Positions 1-8,747 of a stretch of DNA of 21,099 nt are shown here, one piece after another. The notes under the pieces are model-generated. The model had not been told where the DNA came from. It ran no database searches and saw only the letters and a list, made by a program, of their open reading frames with translations. A program made the position numbers and the translations under genes. The DNA is from Protostelium mycophagum (Eukaryota > Evosea > Variosea > Protosteliida > Protosteliaceae): assembly GCA_002081555.1 (NCBI GenBank), contig MZNV01001581.1, forward strand, positions 1 to 21,099, read 5' to 3'. Position 1 is the stretch's first letter. The number at the start of each line of letters is the position of its first letter.

Positions 1-207
1 ATGGGAGAAATCCTGATTGGTGGCTGTTGGCACAACAATGCTTAAGATGAAATGAGGCAACTCCTCTGCAGATTTCTGCAAATTTGATCCAAGCTTCTTC
101 TTTACATCACACAACATGCAGTCAATGATGTGTTGTGAAAACGGCATTAAAACACAAGTAGCAGCAAAGCGCTGAGCTTCAGCAAATCCAGCATTGTAGA
201 TGAGCGA
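1..207 (-). CDS. Partial internal exon of an unidentified protein, running off the left edge
   Basis: On the minus strand an open frame runs from about 207 down to base 1 with no stop (69 codons), preceded by an acceptor-like AATTAG at 213-208. It reads SLIYNAGFAEAQRFAATCVL near its start, then a Cys-containing, Lys/Glu-rich, probably helical stretch. I do not recognise the family. The first third of this exon is repeated, in degenerate form, in the array to its right (about 446-500 and 786-850), so the array looks like duplicated exon-plus-intron material of this gene. The unrepeated part (1-145) is the better evidence that the frame is truly coding. No start codon is visible; upstream exons would have to lie inside or beyond the array. 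It could also be a chance open frame. Confidence 0.35.
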
Positions 208-1000
208 CTAATTGCACCTGTCATTCCAATCCTATCTACAACGCAATGATTCTTCATAAAACCTCAGTCTGTCTGAAGAGACGGAGTTGAGACCACAGTA
301 GCACCTGCCATTCCAATCATATCTATAACGCAACAACTCTTAATAAAACCTCAGTCTGTCTGAAGAGACAGAGTTGACGCTACAACTCTTAATAAAAACC
401 TCAGTCTGTCTGAAGAGACGGAGTTGAGACCACAACATTTAAACACAAGTTAGCAGCAAAGCGTTAAGCTTTGGCAAATCCAGCGTTGTAGATGAGCGAC
501 TAATTGCACCTGTCATTCCGATCCTATTTACAATGCAACAACTCTTAATAAAACCTCAGTCTGTCTGAAGAGACGGAGTTGAGACCACAGTAGCGTTTTG
601 ACTTCTTTATTTCTTCACTGCTCCTGCATTCCATTCCTGCCATCTCTGAGACAAGCAACTAATTGCACCTGCCATTCCAATCATATCTACAACGCAACAA
701 CTCTTAATAAAATCTCAGTCTGTCTGAAGAGACAGAGTTGAGACCACAGTAGCGTTTTGACTTCTTTATTTCTTCACTGCTTGACATTAAAATACAAGTA
801 GCAGTGAAGCGCTGAGCTTTGGTAAATCCAGCGTTGTAGACAAGCAACTAATTGCACCTGCCATTCCAATCATTTCTACAACGCAACAACTCTTAATAAA
901 ACCTCAGTCTGTCTGAAGAGACAGAGTTGAGACCACAATAGCGTTTTGACTTCTTTATTTCTTCACTGCTCCTGTGTTCCATTTCTGCCATCTCTGAGTT
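146..1000. repeat. Degenerate tandem array with a recurrent 20-bp core and GTTGTAGAT/ATCTACAAC inverted pairs
   Basis: The word CCTCAGTCTGTCTGAAGAGA or a one-base variant starts at about 262, 349, 399, 554, 713 and 902. Larger blocks (for example 146-245, 446-535 and 786-885) repeat with a period near 300-340 bp. Each large block carries GTTGTAGAT about 30-40 bp before ATCTACAAC (193-201 with 234-242; 485-493 with about 525-535; 833-840 with 875-882), giving a foldable inverted pair. Copies differ by scattered substitutions and by whole missing segments, so this is neither a clean microsatellite nor a CRISPR array. On the minus strand the block includes the start of the exon at 1-207, suggesting partial gene amplification. 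Confidence 0.7.
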
Positions 1001-1673
1001 TGAGACAACATCTAGTCTGTACAAGGCATGCTCTGAGCACACAAAAGCTTACAAATGTTTTGCAGAGAATTTACAAACTGATCACAGGAAACAAGCATTC
1101 AGTGTGTGGTGAGTTGTAGATAAATGCACTATAATATTCACTTTTTATATGATGGCCCTCAAGCAACAATGAAGTGTATAAATTGCTTTTGTAAACCAGC
1201 AGGAGGCTGTCCTAGGTCATATCTGATCATTGTGCAAGATCCTTCTGGGTGAGATCTTGGATTCTTGTGCAACTACAATCCAATCTACAACCCAGAAAAC
1301 TATTTTTACTTCAGTTTTAACAAAATGCATTGTCAGATTTTTTACACGGTGAGAAGATCGCTTCATCACGCCTTCATAGAATAAAAAGTTGAAAGACATT
1401 CAAGTCTCACACCAAATAATACACTACATCGTAGTGTATTATCAAACACGTCAGCGAGGACTTGGCCATACAAAAATGGAGCAAAGAGTCTACCCCTGCT
1501 TTTGCTGGTGTGTCACTGAAGAATCAAAAGTGTTGGAAAGAAGGTAGAAAAGACTGAAGGAGGGCACGCGGGGAACCGTTGACAGCGGGATGCCCAAGAT
1601 CACGTGATCAAAAAAACAAAGAAAGGATCCTTTCGCCATCAAAAAACCAAAACACATATACATCAACGCACAC
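1001..1673. other. No confident gene; one perfect 12-bp hairpin and short open frames
   Basis: No family-level coding signal was found here. A plus-strand frame at about 1147-1254 encodes a Cys-rich run (KCINCFCKPAGGCP) that resembles a small zinc-binding segment, but it has no clear exon context and stops soon after. ATAATACACTAC at 1416-1427 and its exact reverse complement at 1431-1442 flank a 3-nt loop. The 1450-1673 part is the presumed promoter and 5' UTR of the AZUL gene and contains GATCACGTGATC near 1598-1609, a palindrome holding an E-box. Confidence 0.4.
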
Positions 1674-2308
1674 ATGGACAACCTCAAAGAGCTTCTAAGA
1701 AAGAGAATAGAGAGGTGAGGAATATATATTCCATAAAGGCGCCCCATATGGACATCATTCTGATCTTTTTCATAGATTGTTTGGACAACTAACATATGGT
1801 TGCAACAACCCGAATTGTCAGAGCCCACTATGTGCCACAGGTTCAGGTTTGTGGTCATCTTTTTTCAGAGCTTCATAAATAGCGCCATTGGGGGTTCACT
1901 AAACTTCTACAGGCAAACCACTCTCTCCAAATGCCGCTGCCGTAACGGCTGTACATATGAGCGCAGATAGTACCACTAGATTCTGTAAAATGCATGATAC
2001 CCAAATTGCCGCGACATCATCTCCAGTTAAGAGTCTACATAGCCAACCAACAACCCCGAATACCCCTTCTTCCAACTCCCTCGGATCTCAAATGATGGCC
2101 GCTCTCAACAGCGGCACTTCTTCATTGAAGAGAAGATTCGACGAGGTGAGCAGTCTTTTATTGTTGTCTCCAACATGGCGAAGACATGGATCCATTTTTC
2201 TCAAATCCGAATGACGAATGATGACGATTTTAGTTATCAGCATCTCCGACCAAAGAGAAGGGTCTGAAACTACGGAAGACAGACGATTCCACTATGATAC
2301 AATCATAA
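1674..2308 (+). CDS. Stand-alone AZUL-type zinc-finger protein (UBE3A N-terminal domain without HECT)
   Basis: Exons 1674-1714, 1776-1846, 1913-2145 and 2234-2308 join in frame to a 139-residue protein. Residues about 10-65 match the AZUL (N-terminal zinc finger of UBE3A) pattern: a helix ending LFGQLTYGC, the CNNPNCQSPLC ligand cluster (Cys23, Cys28, Cys33), the helix PNAAAVTAVH, then RFC with Cys62 as the fourth zinc ligand. In UBE3A, AZUL binds the proteasome subunit Rpn10/PSMD4; a similar docking role is inferred here. The remaining ~75 residues are Ser/Thr/Pro-rich and probably disordered, with SP/TP sites (SSPVK, TTPNTP, SASPTKEK) suiting proline-directed kinases. AATAAA lies 8 nt after the stop and a convergent gene begins ending 86 bp on, so no room exists for a HECT domain. 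The ATG at 1957 is internal and would remove three zinc ligands. Confidence 0.75.
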
Positions 2309-2315
2309 TAACTTT

Positions 2316-2321
2316 AATAAA
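2316..2321 (+). terminator. AATAAA polyadenylation signal of the AZUL gene
   Basis: An exact AATAAA sits 8 nt downstream of the TAA stop at 2306-2308 and just before the convergent DYNLT2B 3' end at 2395. Transcripts of the two genes may overlap in their 3' UTRs. Confidence 0.5.
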
Positions 2322-2394
2322 CGAGTACGAAGGATATTTTATTCATCTTCTGAAAACTTGCAGAGTCGATTGCATCTCATCTTCTTTAATATAT

Positions 2395-2905
2395 TCAGTA
2401 ATAATACACACCGAATGCTGCTGCCACACAGAACAGAGAGTCCTGTACACATCAACCACAGACATTGTACATCCTCACTTACATTTGTAAATATTTCACT
2501 GGCGTGATTATCGTTGTCTGAATCCCAAAAGCATCTACATGCCATTCTACATTCATTATCAGCTTGATCGATCATCTTCTGTACTGACCTTATTCCTTCT
2601 CCTCTTTGTTCACCAATGACCACTTGGACGACGAATTTATAACGTTCTAAGTTCAGTGTTTTCAGTTTCTGCTTGATTCCATCGGCGATCTCTCTCGTCC
2701 ATTGTGAAGTGTTTTCACTGTGATAAACCGCGCCCTCTAATTTCTCATGTAGAACCTCTTTGATGACTCCCTGCACGATCTTGGGTCGAAATCTAAAATG
2801 TCTCAGACGATATCACCAGATCAAATCCACCCACTTGAATTTAAAGTTTGGTCTGATGTTATATGTGTGGTGTGAAGATTTGTCTATCTCTCCATACTCT
2901 GACAT
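2395..2905 (-). CDS. DYNLT2B: Tctex-type dynein light chain (TCTEX1D2 / DYNLT2B), dynein-2 subunit
   Basis: Exons 2905-2835, 2792-2589, 2546-2483 and 2442-2395 give 128 residues, close to the ~140 of the animal protein. Visible family blocks, in order: TYNIRP near the N-terminus, FRPKIVQ, RYKFVVQVVIGEQRGEG, MACRCFWDSDNDNH, and the C-terminal strand NDSLFCVAAAFGVYYY. The VVQVVIGEQRGEG and NDSLFC-AAFG blocks are nearly identical to vertebrate TCTEX1D2 and separate it from other Tctex chains. Known role: light chain of cytoplasmic dynein-2, the retrograde motor of intraflagellar transport. The start at 2905 is the only ATG in frame with the TYNIRP block before the divergent promoter. It is head-to-head with IFT25 (97 bp between ATGs) and tail-to-tail with the AZUL gene. 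Confidence 0.88.
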
Positions 2906-3002
2906 GTTGGCTCTGTTCTGACTCAAGATCGCCAAAACATGCAGTGTTACACAAGCTAATTTTAGGTTTCGGCAACATCACCTTCACACCTCATCTTCGA
3001 AA
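2906..3002. promoter_or_regulatory. Short bidirectional promoter shared by DYNLT2B and IFT25
   Basis: Only 97 bp separate the start codons of two divergently transcribed ciliary genes, so the core promoters of both must lie here. GTTTCGGCAAC at 2966-2976 contains a GGCAAC half-site and an imperfect inverted GTT half reminiscent of an RFX X-box, but it lacks the usual spacing. Shared control is inferred from layout and function, not shown by the sequence. Confidence 0.55.
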
Positions 3003-3649
3003 ATGACACCCAGATCGCCTCGTGGAAGCATCAGCAAGCCGCCTAGACCTTCTAATTTCTCTCGCGACAATGCAGCACCGAGTCCACTGGAGAAGTGGCT
3101 TGACCCTGAAAAAGAAGTCTGTGTCCTCTTTGCCACATCTAACGATCCCATGCACCCTCCAGAGCACGTTCTCAATGGGTAACTGAAAATAGAAACTGGA
3201 TCATGAAATTGATGATTTTCAGAGAGGAACATACATTTTGGGCGACAACAGGCTGCTTCCCACAAGAGATCGTCATCGGTTTCAAGCAAGAGATCAGAAT
3301 TACAGAGGTCAGGACAGTGACAGTCAATGTGGCCTCCATGTCTTTACAGAGAGTGATGCCGAAAAAGGCAAACCTCGGTCTTCCCGAGTGGAAAGAGGTG
3401 GTCGTCGCAGGTGACGTCTTCCATCTTGTCTTGATGATCTGACATAACTAGAACTAAATTCAGATGGCCCAGATCAACAACAAGTAGAGTCTCATAAGGT
3501 AAGACGCTCATCCCACTCAAGTTGATTCTCTACAGATGAACAATGTGTCCACAAAATTTTTGAAGATCCACATTTCAAAAAGCTTAGACCCCTTCGCTGC
3601 TATATTTAGCATTCATGTACAGAACTCAGACGGCAAATGGTTGTGCTAA
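3003..3649 (+). CDS. IFT25: Intraflagellar transport protein 25 (IFT25 / HSPB11)
   Basis: Exons 3003-3178, 3223-3410, 3464-3498 and 3536-3649 give 170 residues; human IFT25 is 144, the difference being a ~35-residue N-terminal extension rich in Arg, Pro and Ser (TPRSPRGSISKPPRPSNFSR). The conserved core follows: VLFATSNDPMHPPEHVLNG (human has ATSSDEKHPPENIIDG), then FWATTGCFPQEIVIGF (human FWTTTGMFPQEFIICF), and a C-terminal FLKIHISKSLDPFAAIFSIH strand pair. This is the galactose-binding-like beta-sandwich (F5/8 type C, DOC1-like) fold. Known role: IFT-B subunit that pairs with IFT27. The head-to-head partner DYNLT2B acts in the same machinery. The SP sites in the extension could be phosphorylated, which is inference. 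Confidence 0.9.
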
Positions 3650-3945
3650 AGATAACTCGAAGATGTTTAATTTTTGGCTGTACAAATTAAGGTTCCCGCC
3701 AAAAAGTAGCTTGATGACGTACGCGCCAAGTACCACTGTTGTGTACATGTTGCCTCATCACAGTCTGTAAGTGGGAACAGCAGCTGCCATGATCTGCCTA
3801 CTCGGCTGTCTCGAGGCCACAGCCCGTCGGAGGTTATAACCCCATTCTCCGGCGGGCTGTGCGCAGACACTTGCCTTTATCTAAAACCGGAGCGCTTTAG
3901 AACCCGGACAGCCACGCCAATTTTTGGACACGGAAAAACACGGAG
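3650..3945. other. Intergenic region upstream of acetyl-CoA synthetase, with a strong hairpin
   Basis: About 300 bp with no family-supported coding. It contains the 15-bp inverted repeat at 3818-3861 listed separately and a CCCGCCAAA word at about 3695. A 67-codon minus-strand frame (3870-3667) has no recognisable similarity and overlaps the hairpin, so it is not called. Confidence 0.5.
3818..3861. repeat. 15-bp inverted repeat (hairpin) 85 bp upstream of the acetyl-CoA synthetase start
   Basis: CACAGCCCGTCGGAG at 3818-3832 pairs with CTCCGGCGGGCTGTG at 3847-3861 with one internal T/G mismatch (a wobble pair in RNA) around a 14-nt loop. The stem is GC-rich and stable. It lies in the promoter or 5' UTR of the downstream gene. 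Confidence 0.75.
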
Positions 3946-6900
3946 ATGTTCTTCCGCGGTTGTAGTGCGAAATTCTCATCGGCTGATCAACACAAAATGA
4001 GCAGTGTGACCGAGTTGCAGAAAGAACATCCTCTCTTTAAAGAGATATTTGCAGTTCCAGAACGTGTATCAAATGGTGCACACATCTCTTCTCTGGCTCA
4101 ATATGAGAAGGTGAGATCTACTCCATCCGAATCAGAGATCACATTTTTTTACAGCTTTACGAACAATCCGTCAAAGAGCCTATCGAGTTCTGGAGGAAGG
4201 TGTGTTGATCACATATCAAATATTGTTATCTCGTCTTAATAATGTTAGATGGGCAATCAATACCTCACTTGGAGCAGACCTTTCACCAAAGTCTTTAGTG
4301 GGTGAGTCAACCTTCCATGTTTCATCAGATCACTAACAACACATAGAGGTTTTGAGAAAGGCGACATCAAATGGTTCGAAGATGGAGAGTTGAATGTTAG
4401 GTGATTCTCTCAAAACTTTTTTCTTGACGTCTAATTCCATCAGTTACAATTGTCTCGACCGCCATGCCGCGAAGACTCCAAACAAAATCGCCATCATATG
4501 GGAAGGTGATGAACCTAAAGACGTCGAGCACATCACCTACGCTCAGGCTCTGGAGCAGGTGTTTGTCCTCTTTATTATACACCATTTTCACTTTGCAAAT
4601 CCAATTTCTTCATCCTTCGTTCATCTACACCGTTGTAGACAGCACGCTCCCTACCATTCTGAGCTATTTATAGACTTGCCGCATCGCCAACGTGCTGAAA
4701 GAGAAGGGCGTGAAGAAAGGTGACAGCGTGGCCATCTATTTGCCAAACTGCCCGACTGCTGCATTCTCCATGCTCGCCTGTGCCCGTATCGGTGCCCCCC
4801 ACAGGTACGGATAGGGTCACGTGACCTGGTGGTGACGTCATCACAGTGTGGTATTTGCCGGATTTAGTCCCCACTCGCTGGCTGATCGCATCAACGATGC
4901 AAAGTCAAAAGTAGTCATCACAGCCGACTCTGTGAGCACGAAATTTCGCGGAAATCTCCCCATCAAAATGCTCACTGACACCGTTGTAGATGACCAGAGG
5001 GGGCAAGATCATTCCGTTGAAACAGACTGTCGACACGGCATTACAAACCAGCCCTTCGGTAACAAACGTACTCGTGTTGAGAAAAACCGGCGCCAAGGTG
5101 ATTTTTCTTCCCGAGAAATCCCGACGAAATTTCAGGTAAATTTCCAAGAGGGTCGCGACGTGTGGCTCCACGAGGCGACGGAGAAAGTCTCAAAGGAATG
5201 CGACCCTGTCAGTTTGAATGCGGAGGACCCCCTGTTCTATTTGTACACATCAGGATCTACTGGTACTCCAAAAGGCCTTGTACATACCCAAGTATGAAAA
5301 CTTCCACGAAATTTCATGGAGATTTCGCTGGATTTTCCGTGTGATTTTTCAATTCGTTACGTGAAGATTTTTCACAATAATTTCACTTTGAAAAACACAT
5401 CACTTGATTCTAACAACAACAGGCCGGGTACCTTCTCTATGCTGCACTGACACACCTCTGGGTCTTCGACTACAGAGAGGGTGATGTCTACGCATGCGTC
5501 GCCGATGTGGGTTGGATCACCGGGCATTCTTACATCGTGTACGGACCATTGGCTAATGGAGCGACAACACTCATGTTTGAGGGGCTCCCGACGCTGCCAG
5601 ACTCGGGAAGATACTGGGACATGGTACAGAGGTGAAATTTCGAATCTTTAACGGAAAACTCATGTGGTATATGCCTTGTTTTGCAAAAACTTTTCTACTG
5701 CAGAAAACTGTTTTCAACAAAATTTTTTTGTGACTCTACAACGTTGTAGATCCACCTAGAAATGACAAAAATCAGGCACAAGATTACACAATTATACACT
5801 GCGCCCACCGCCATCCGCACATTGATGAAGTCCGATGACTCATTTGTCAAGAAGCATGATCGCTCAACACTTCGAGTCTTAGGGTCTGTGGGTGAGCCCA
5901 TCAACCCCGAGGCATGGAGATGGCAAGTGGTAGATCACACATCTCGTGATGACATGATCAGGTACCATGATGTGGCAGGGGACAAGAGATGTTCGGTGGT
6001 GGATACGTACTGGCAGACAGAGTCTGGAGGACATTTGTTGACACCAATTCCTGGAGCCACACCACAGAAACCAGGATCGGCCTCTTTCCCTTTCTTTGGT
6101 GTTGTTCCGGAGGTTGTCATCAAGATCTGCGAATCTTCTGTGAAAGATCTGCGAATTTTCTGTGAAAGATTCAACTGGACTTTCTTCGGCTCTTCAGTAG
6201 CTGTTCTATTTATAGACCAGAGATTCAATTTTTTGGTGATAGGGTTCAAATAATTGATCCGTTCAGATATTGGACCCACACAGCGGAAAGACCTTAGAGG
6301 GTAACTCCGTTACTGGGGTATTATGTATCTCCTCCCCTTGGCCAGGTATCACGAGGACCATCTACAACGACCATGAACGATACCTCAAGACCTACCTGGT
6401 GAGTTGAAAAATTTTCCCGCCAAAAATCTGAATTTGAAATTCAAGCACGTGTACAATCACCGTTATTTCACCGGAGACGGAGTTTGGAAAGACCAGGACG
6501 GCTATTTATGGATTACCGGCAGAGTTGATGACGTCATCAATGTTTCTGGCCACAGAATAGGTACGGCCGAGATCGAGAGCGCCCTCGTTACGCACCCCAA
6601 GTGCGCCGAGTCTGCATGTGTGGGGGTACATCATGACGTCAAGGGGTGAGGAAAAGCGCGGGAAAAATACTGACGGGTTGTAGACAGGCCATCTTTGCGT
6701 ATGTGATATTGAAAGATCACGGTGTGGAGAGCCCAGAGGTCATTGCCGAGCTCAAAAACGCGGTCAGTCCAAACAGATTCTCCACACCGTAGCTGCGCAC
6801 ATAGACATGCACCTCCATCTTTGATGAGACTCATCATGTTAGGTCCGTCAGAACATCGGCCCCTTCGCTCAGCCTGATTTCTTGGTGATCGTCCCTGGAC

Positions 6901-7101
6901 TTCCGAAAACAAGAAGCGGGAAAATCATGAGGAGAATTCTCCGAAAAGTCGCGTCGGGGGAGCACTCCCCCGAGCAGTTGGGGGACACCTCCACACTCGC
7001 AGACCCGAATGTCGTCCACGAAATCATAGAGAAGGTTCGTTGTAGATGCGGTTGTAGAGCGTCACATTGATTTGCGACAGGTGTTGGCGATGAAAAAGTG
7101 A
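3946..7101 (+). CDS. ACS: Acetyl-CoA synthetase (acetate--CoA ligase, AMP-forming), 17 exons
   Basis: Catalyses acetate + ATP + CoA to acetyl-CoA + AMP + PPi. Exons: 3946-4110, 4155-4199, 4249-4301, 4347-4400, 4444-4558, 4674-4804, 4847-4931, 4990-5097, 5136-5291, 5423-5631, 5776-5922, 5962-6112, 6267-6398, 6446-6645, 6684-6762, 6843-7034, 7081-7101; together 680 residues (663 from the ATG at 3997), the usual ACS length. Diagnostic blocks: [23 protein letters not shown], the ATP-binding loop [85 protein letters not shown], and [10 protein letters not shown] carrying the conserved catalytic Lys that acetylation silences in relatives. Intron 11 (5923-5961) is GC-AG: only that reading restores WYHDV. 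Intron 12 starts GTTGTC, a weak donor beside a 22-bp tandem duplication, so that border is the least certain. No clear targeting peptide; cytosolic or nuclear is likely. Confidence 0.95.
6124..6167 (+). repeat. 22-bp tandem duplication at the start of acetyl-CoA synthetase intron 12
   Basis: Two adjacent 22-bp copies beginning GATCTGCGAAT (6124-6145 and 6146-6167) differ at one base. They lie 11 bases inside the inferred intron, whose own donor is weak, and each contains a TGTGAAAG that could serve as an alternative donor. Confidence 0.7.
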
Positions 7102-7384
7102 GACTGCATCTAATAAAAGATAAAGAGGACGTGGATTGTGTTTGTGTTTGTGTCTGTTTTAGAGGCCGAAGCTGCACATTTTCTCGTAACCCGAAGTTCC
7201 AAAGAATACCGCGAAATACCGGCGAATTCCGGCCAGATGATTATGTCATCACGGTAAGAACCGGGTGACTTCACGTTTAGAATACTTGTTCCGTGGCCCG
7301 AACCCGAAGAGGTTCTGATGCCATCATCAACAAAAAGCAAGTAGACGCACAAAGAACAACAAAGAACATCACAAAGAAGAAGAC
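7102..7384. other. Intergenic spacer and presumed 5' UTR of the CipC-like gene
   Basis: These 283 bp contain no coding signal by family similarity. AATAAA-like ATAAAAGATAAAG follows the acetyl-CoA synthetase stop by about 14 bp and may be its polyadenylation region. An A-rich stretch before 7385 looks like a leader. Confidence 0.4.
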
Positions 7385-8243
7385 ATGTCACACCACCATC
7401 ATCATCACGGTACGTGATAATGTAATGATCTTCGACAAAATGATCAACTTTTTATTTCGAAATCGCCACGTCATCACATGACCTGCAACTCTAATGGAAG
7501 AGACTGATCGAATGAAGGAGAGGGAGGTTACGAGAACTTTGGAAACCAAGGTAACCAGGGAGGCTTCAATGACGGTTACAACCAAGGGGGATTCAATGAT
7601 GGGTACAACAACCAGGGCAATTTTGGCGGGAACCAAGGTTTTGGCGGAAATCAAGGCGGTTTTGGCGGGAACCAAGGTTTTGGAGGCCAAGGATTCAATG
7701 ATGGGTACAACAACCAGGGCAACTTTGGCGGGAACCAAGGTTTTGGCGGAAATCAAGGTGGTTTTGGCGGGAACCAAGGTTTTGGAGGACAACAGCAGCA
7801 ACAACCTCAAGGATTCTTCGGTAAATTAGAGTCCAGATTCTTCGGTGGAGGTCACCAGAACTACCAGAACTACGACCAGGTTTGAAATTTGAATCTTCGT
7901 GTTGGCGGGAAACTCATTCATTCAGGTGTATCAACAGCCACACCAGGCCAAATTTTCTCATGAAGCTCTCGCTGGCGCCGCCGCTTTTGAGGCCATGAGA
8001 AAATACGAACAACGTAGGCGTTATCTATCCATTCTTTTCTGACACAATATAGACGAGGCTGCCAATGGACAACCTGCCAGCCACCACCTCGCCAAAGAGA
8101 TCATTGCGGGACTTGTTGGTGCCGAAGTGGACCGACTTGTTGAGACAAAAGGACTGGACTACATTGACAGGGAGAGAGCCAAGCACATGGCAAAGGAGCA
8201 GGCGTACCAAGCCTATGACCAAAACCATGGCTACAACTATTGA
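7385..8243 (+). CDS. CipC-like (DUF3759) protein with a natural His6 start and a Gly/Asn/Gln-rich repeat domain
   Basis: Exons 7385-7409, 7518-7879, 7926-8013 and 8053-8243 give 221 residues. Residues 1-8 are MSHHHHHH, encoded before the first intron. Residues ~9-135 are a low-complexity, prion-like domain of repeats such as GGFNDGYNNQGNFGGNQGF, including a 102-bp (34-codon) direct duplication (copies from 7591 and 7693). The C-terminal ~90 residues match the fungal CipC/DUF3759 domain: KFSHEALAGAAAFEAM, ASHHLAKEIIAGLVGAEVDR, ETKGLDYIDRERAKHMAKEQ. CipC was named as a concanamycin-induced protein in Aspergillus; its biochemical role is unknown. The ATG is chosen because the intron 7410-7517 joins it in phase to the GEGGYENFG repeat frame. 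Glycine-rich domains of this sort often drive self-association, which is inference here. Confidence 0.85.
7591..7790 (+). repeat. 102-bp in-frame direct duplication within the CipC-like gene
   Basis: Copies start at 7591 and 7693 (ATTCAATGATGGGTACAACA in both) and differ at only a few mostly synonymous positions before diverging at about 7785. The 34-codon period keeps the reading frame, pointing to recent repeat expansion in the low-complexity domain. Shorter GGNQGF-coding sub-repeats lie within each copy. Confidence 0.85.
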
Positions 8244-8747
8244 TTTTATAAAGTACCCTCCTTTGTCATCTTACATAAGGGCAGTGTTTATTGCTGACAT
8301 AGAATTCTGCAACAACATATGCAAGCCTGCCACCACCTTAGCCAACCACTGTACCAATGGGGTGTACGCCGTCCAAAAAAACCGACACAAAATGTTCTGA
8401 TGGCTGCAAATATTATTAATAATATTGGATTGGACATGGATTATCGACTCAAAATAATATTGACTCTGATTTATTTGGAGTTTTTCAACAAATTTTTGTT
8501 TAGACAATTTTTATTGGTTGTAAAACTGTTGGCTGTGCACATGAGAATCACGGGACTCAGACATTGCCGCCCATCGCCTTCAATCAGCAACAGCAAAGAG
8601 CTTCTAATTTACTCTGGAACACGTTGCTGCGCTATTGACGAAAGTATCGGTTTGTCTCAATGTGATGATCGAGCCGATAATGATGATTGCCCTTGGCAGT
8701 TGAACTGTGTTTGAAACCATTCCTCATTTTGCATTTATTTTCGTTGT
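8244..8747. other. AT-rich convergent intergenic region; possible Cys-rich open frame
   Basis: About 500 bp between the CipC-like stop and the convergent SRD5A stop. It holds an 18-bp perfect palindrome, AATATTATTAATAATATT, at 8409-8426. A plus-strand open frame (8319-8714, 131 codons) is uninterrupted, and its last third encodes six cysteines (HC, CC, C, C, C), but it has no recognisable family, no upstream promoter room and skewed composition. I treat it as unsupported. Confidence 0.35.

Noticed and set aside
146-1000. Possible CRISPR array
   Set aside because: Repeat cores are unevenly spaced (50-190 bp), lie within larger 300-bp repeats, and there are no unique equal-length spacers; the window is also clearly eukaryotic.
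1147-1254. Cys-rich reading KCINCFCKPAGGCP as a zinc-finger remnant
   Set aside because: Too short, no matching family pattern that I can name, and no supporting exon context.
1490-1858. 122-codon minus-strand frame
   Set aside because: It is antisense to the first two AZUL exons and their intron and has no recognisable similarity.
1957-2214. Separate small gene starting at the ATG at 1957
   Set aside because: The frame continues upstream through 1913 into the PNAAA helix of the AZUL domain; the ATG is internal.
8319-8714. 131-codon plus-strand frame with a Cys-rich end
   Set aside because: No family, odd composition, partly made of an AT palindrome, and squeezed between two convergent 3' ends.
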